Part shown: one piece after another, positions 62,848 through 64,000 of the stretch
Layout of the letters: each line of letters opens with the position of its first letter
Numbering within the stretch: the stretch's first letter is position 1
Program-made: the position numbers and the translations under genes
Source: Streptococcus suis
GTDB taxonomy: Bacteria > Bacillota > Bacilli > Lactobacillales > Streptococcaceae
Direction: 5' to 3'
Length of the DNA stretch: 64,000 bases
NCBI RefSeq assembly: GCF_024509525.1
Contig: NZ_JAMWEM010000005.1
Coordinates: 94,211-158,210 of the forward strand
The notes under the pieces: model-generated
Told to the model about the DNA's origin: nothing
The model's input: the letters and a program-made list of their open reading frames with translations, nothing else
Database searches by the model: none

Positions 62848-63663
62848 CTACTGACTAATGGAAAGGTCGTAGGCTTCCTGCACTAATTGATCCATCTTTC
62901 CAGATTCAACTAATTCAGTAATTACTGCATCAATCTTTTCCTTCAAAGCAGTACTTCCCTTTGGTAAAGCAATGGCATAGGCATCTGAATAGCTACTAGT
63001 AATTTGTACATCAAGAATCATCAGGTCATCATTCTTGGCAACATAAGCTTTGGCAATAGGTTCTTCAAATATTACTGCATCTAATTTCTGAGATTTTAAC
63101 TGATTGATTAACTCTCCATTAGATGTCAGGGACAGAATAGTTGCTTTTGAAAATTGCTCTGTAGCGATTTGTTCTTGAATAGAGCCTTTTTGTGTACCGA
63201 TAGTAGATGTAGCCAAGGATTTCAAGTCTGTATATTCATCAATATCCGCTTTGTTAATAATGAGTTTGTTTGTAGAAGTATAGTACGGAACTGAAAAATC
63301 ATAAACCTTTGCACGTTCTTCTGTTGCCGAAATCCCAGAAATAGCAATATCAGCCTTCCCGTTTTGTACACTATTCAAAACATTGTCAAAACTCATAGTT
63401 GAGAATTCCACCTCCACTCCAAGCTCCTCGCCGATAACTTTTGCTAATTCAATATCTGCTCCAACAAGGGTATCTTTTCCATCAACCAGGGTTTTGAACT
63501 CAAATGGTGCAAATTCTGGATTCAGAGCCACTACTAGAGTTCCTTTTTCTTCAATCTTGGACAAGGAGGTATCCTCTGCCGTCTTTTCTGAACTACTGCA
63601 TGCCGCCAAGGTCATGGTTGCCACTACTGCTAATCCTGTCATCATATACTTTGTAAATTTCAT
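62848..63663 (-). CDS. Amino-acid-binding lipoprotein (SBP family 3), orphan paralogue
   Basis: 271 residues, LAACSS lipobox (Cys22), IEEKGTLVVALNPEFAPFEF, VGADIELAKVIGEELGV and VQNGKADIAISGISATEERA. It is the same length as the gene at 61914 and clearly a tandem duplicate, but diverged in the ligand-contacting segments (ATEERAKVYDFSVPYY against SDERAKVFDFSDSYY), so it may bind a different amino acid. GGAGAAAATT before the ATG. Confidence 0.92.
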   Translation of the reverse strand: MKFTKYMMTGLAVVATMTLAACSSSEKTAEDTSLSKIEEKGTLVVALNPEFAPFEFKTLVDGKDTLVGADIELAKVIGEELGVEVEFSTMSFDNVLNSVQNGKADIAISGISATEERAKVYDFSVPYYTSTNKLIINKADIDEYTDLKSLATSTIGTQKGSIQEQIATEQFSKATILSLTSNGELINQLKSQKLDAVIFEEPIAKAYVAKNDDLMILDVQITSSYSDAYAIALPKGSTALKEKIDAVITELVESGKMDQLVQEAYDLSISQ

Positions 63664-63887
63664 AATTTTCTCCTTTTTTTGTCTATCACTGAATATTTAT
63701 TCCAACATTAGACAATCATCGGGCTTTGAAAGCAATTTTCCCCATATTTTCTGCCTTTCTTTCAAAAGATGTTCCTAGTATAATTCATTTTTATACACTT
63801 GTCAACAGTTTTATTGTATTTTTATTCAAATTTCTGTATTTTTTTGAAAATAGAAAGAGGCTGGGACAAAAGCCCAATGTCATTAAG

Positions 63888-63926
63888 TTAACTAACCTAT
63901 CACGTTTTGTGGTAGGTTAGTTTTTT
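63888..63926. terminator. Strong terminator-like hairpin
   Basis: AACTAACCTATCAC and GTGGTAGGTTAGTT (63890-63922) pair over 13-14 positions and are followed by TTTT. It sits after GAGGCTGGGACAAAAGCCC, an intergenic motif common in streptococci. It lies before the start of the next gene at 63960. Confidence 0.75.
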
Positions 63927-63959
63927 CTATGGTACACTAAAAATAAAAGGGGAAAAGTC

Positions 63960-64000
63960 ATGCTAGATCAGATTAAAGCTCATTTACTTGATAGTATTAA
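63960..64000 (+). CDS. Start of a gene running off the window (partial)
   Basis: ATG at 63960 with AAAGGGGAAAAG before it reads MLDQIKAHLLDSI. Only 13 residues are inside the window, so no function can be assigned. Confidence 0.5.
   Translation, partial: MLDQIKAHLLDSI

Noticed and set aside
1..64000. CRISPR array, rRNA or tRNA genes
   Set aside because: No regularly spaced identical repeats with unique spacers were seen and no cloverleaf-like sequence with CCA-type ends or rRNA motif was noticed; a covariance search was not possible.

Overview
The window looks like a chromosomal segment of a low-GC Firmicute of the genus Streptococcus, most likely Streptococcus suis or a close relative. The support is gene content and order recalled from streptococci: folA-small ORF-clpX-engB, rplJ-rplL, ylxM-ffh, satD, xerS next to a dif(SL)-like site, the topA/dprA and rnhB/rbgA pairs, SsbB-like sequence, and a 15-bp rplL 3' end that I remember as the ICESa2603-family attachment site. 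I ran no database search.

Layout. 1-1551: polar amino-acid ABC transporter (permease tail, ATPase, binding lipoprotein). 1611-4163: a nested mobile-element scar, with a decayed ISL3-family IS inserted with an 8-bp target duplication into a decayed IS3-family IS, which abuts the 3' part of a CPBP-type membrane protease gene. 4316-7108: an envelope cluster of two membrane proteins and a VanY-type carboxypeptidase lipoprotein. 7197-20184: mostly core genes on the plus strand (VOC protein, uvrC, obgE, truB, ribF, a K+ channel, thyA, folA, clpX, engB, rplJL). 20185-20867: a short scar between rplL and guaA with gene remnants and an att-like repeat. 20868-26945: guaA (minus), GntR regulator, ylxM-ffh, satD and a frameshifted DUF3307 gene. 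27486-28639: dif-like site and xerS, marking the replication terminus. Genes are mainly on the plus strand before this point and mainly on the minus strand after it.

Right of the terminus: a phosphohexomutase (28703-30211); a long minus-strand locus (30288-38383) combining a NisI/SpaI-like lipoprotein, a LanFEG-type ABC transporter, a BceAB-type transporter, a RelBE-like toxin-antitoxin pair and a BceRS-type two-component system, preceded by a promoter with 21-bp-spaced direct repeats; an operon of an ATP-grasp ligase and two esterases (38426-41209); an AlkZ-like glycosylase; a second toxin-antitoxin pair; trmFO, a HAD phosphatase, a lipoprotein, topA, dprA, an acetyltransferase, a rhodanese, DUF1836, hemolysin III, YdcF, rnhB and rbgA. 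From 54079 onward the region is accessory and decayed: an ABC exporter operon fused by deletion, a divergent two-component system, a chimeric ssbB fragment, a membrane protein, a phage-type replication gene remnant and two orphan amino-acid-binding lipoproteins.

The most notable observations are the composite peptide-resistance locus with its candidate response-regulator box, four genes (uvrC, truB, thyA, ylxM) whose -10 box sits 6-7 nt before the start codon and which are therefore probably read from leaderless mRNAs, three satD operator dyads spaced exactly 28 bp apart across the promoter, the ATP-grasp/double-esterase operon, and the empty rplL attachment site.
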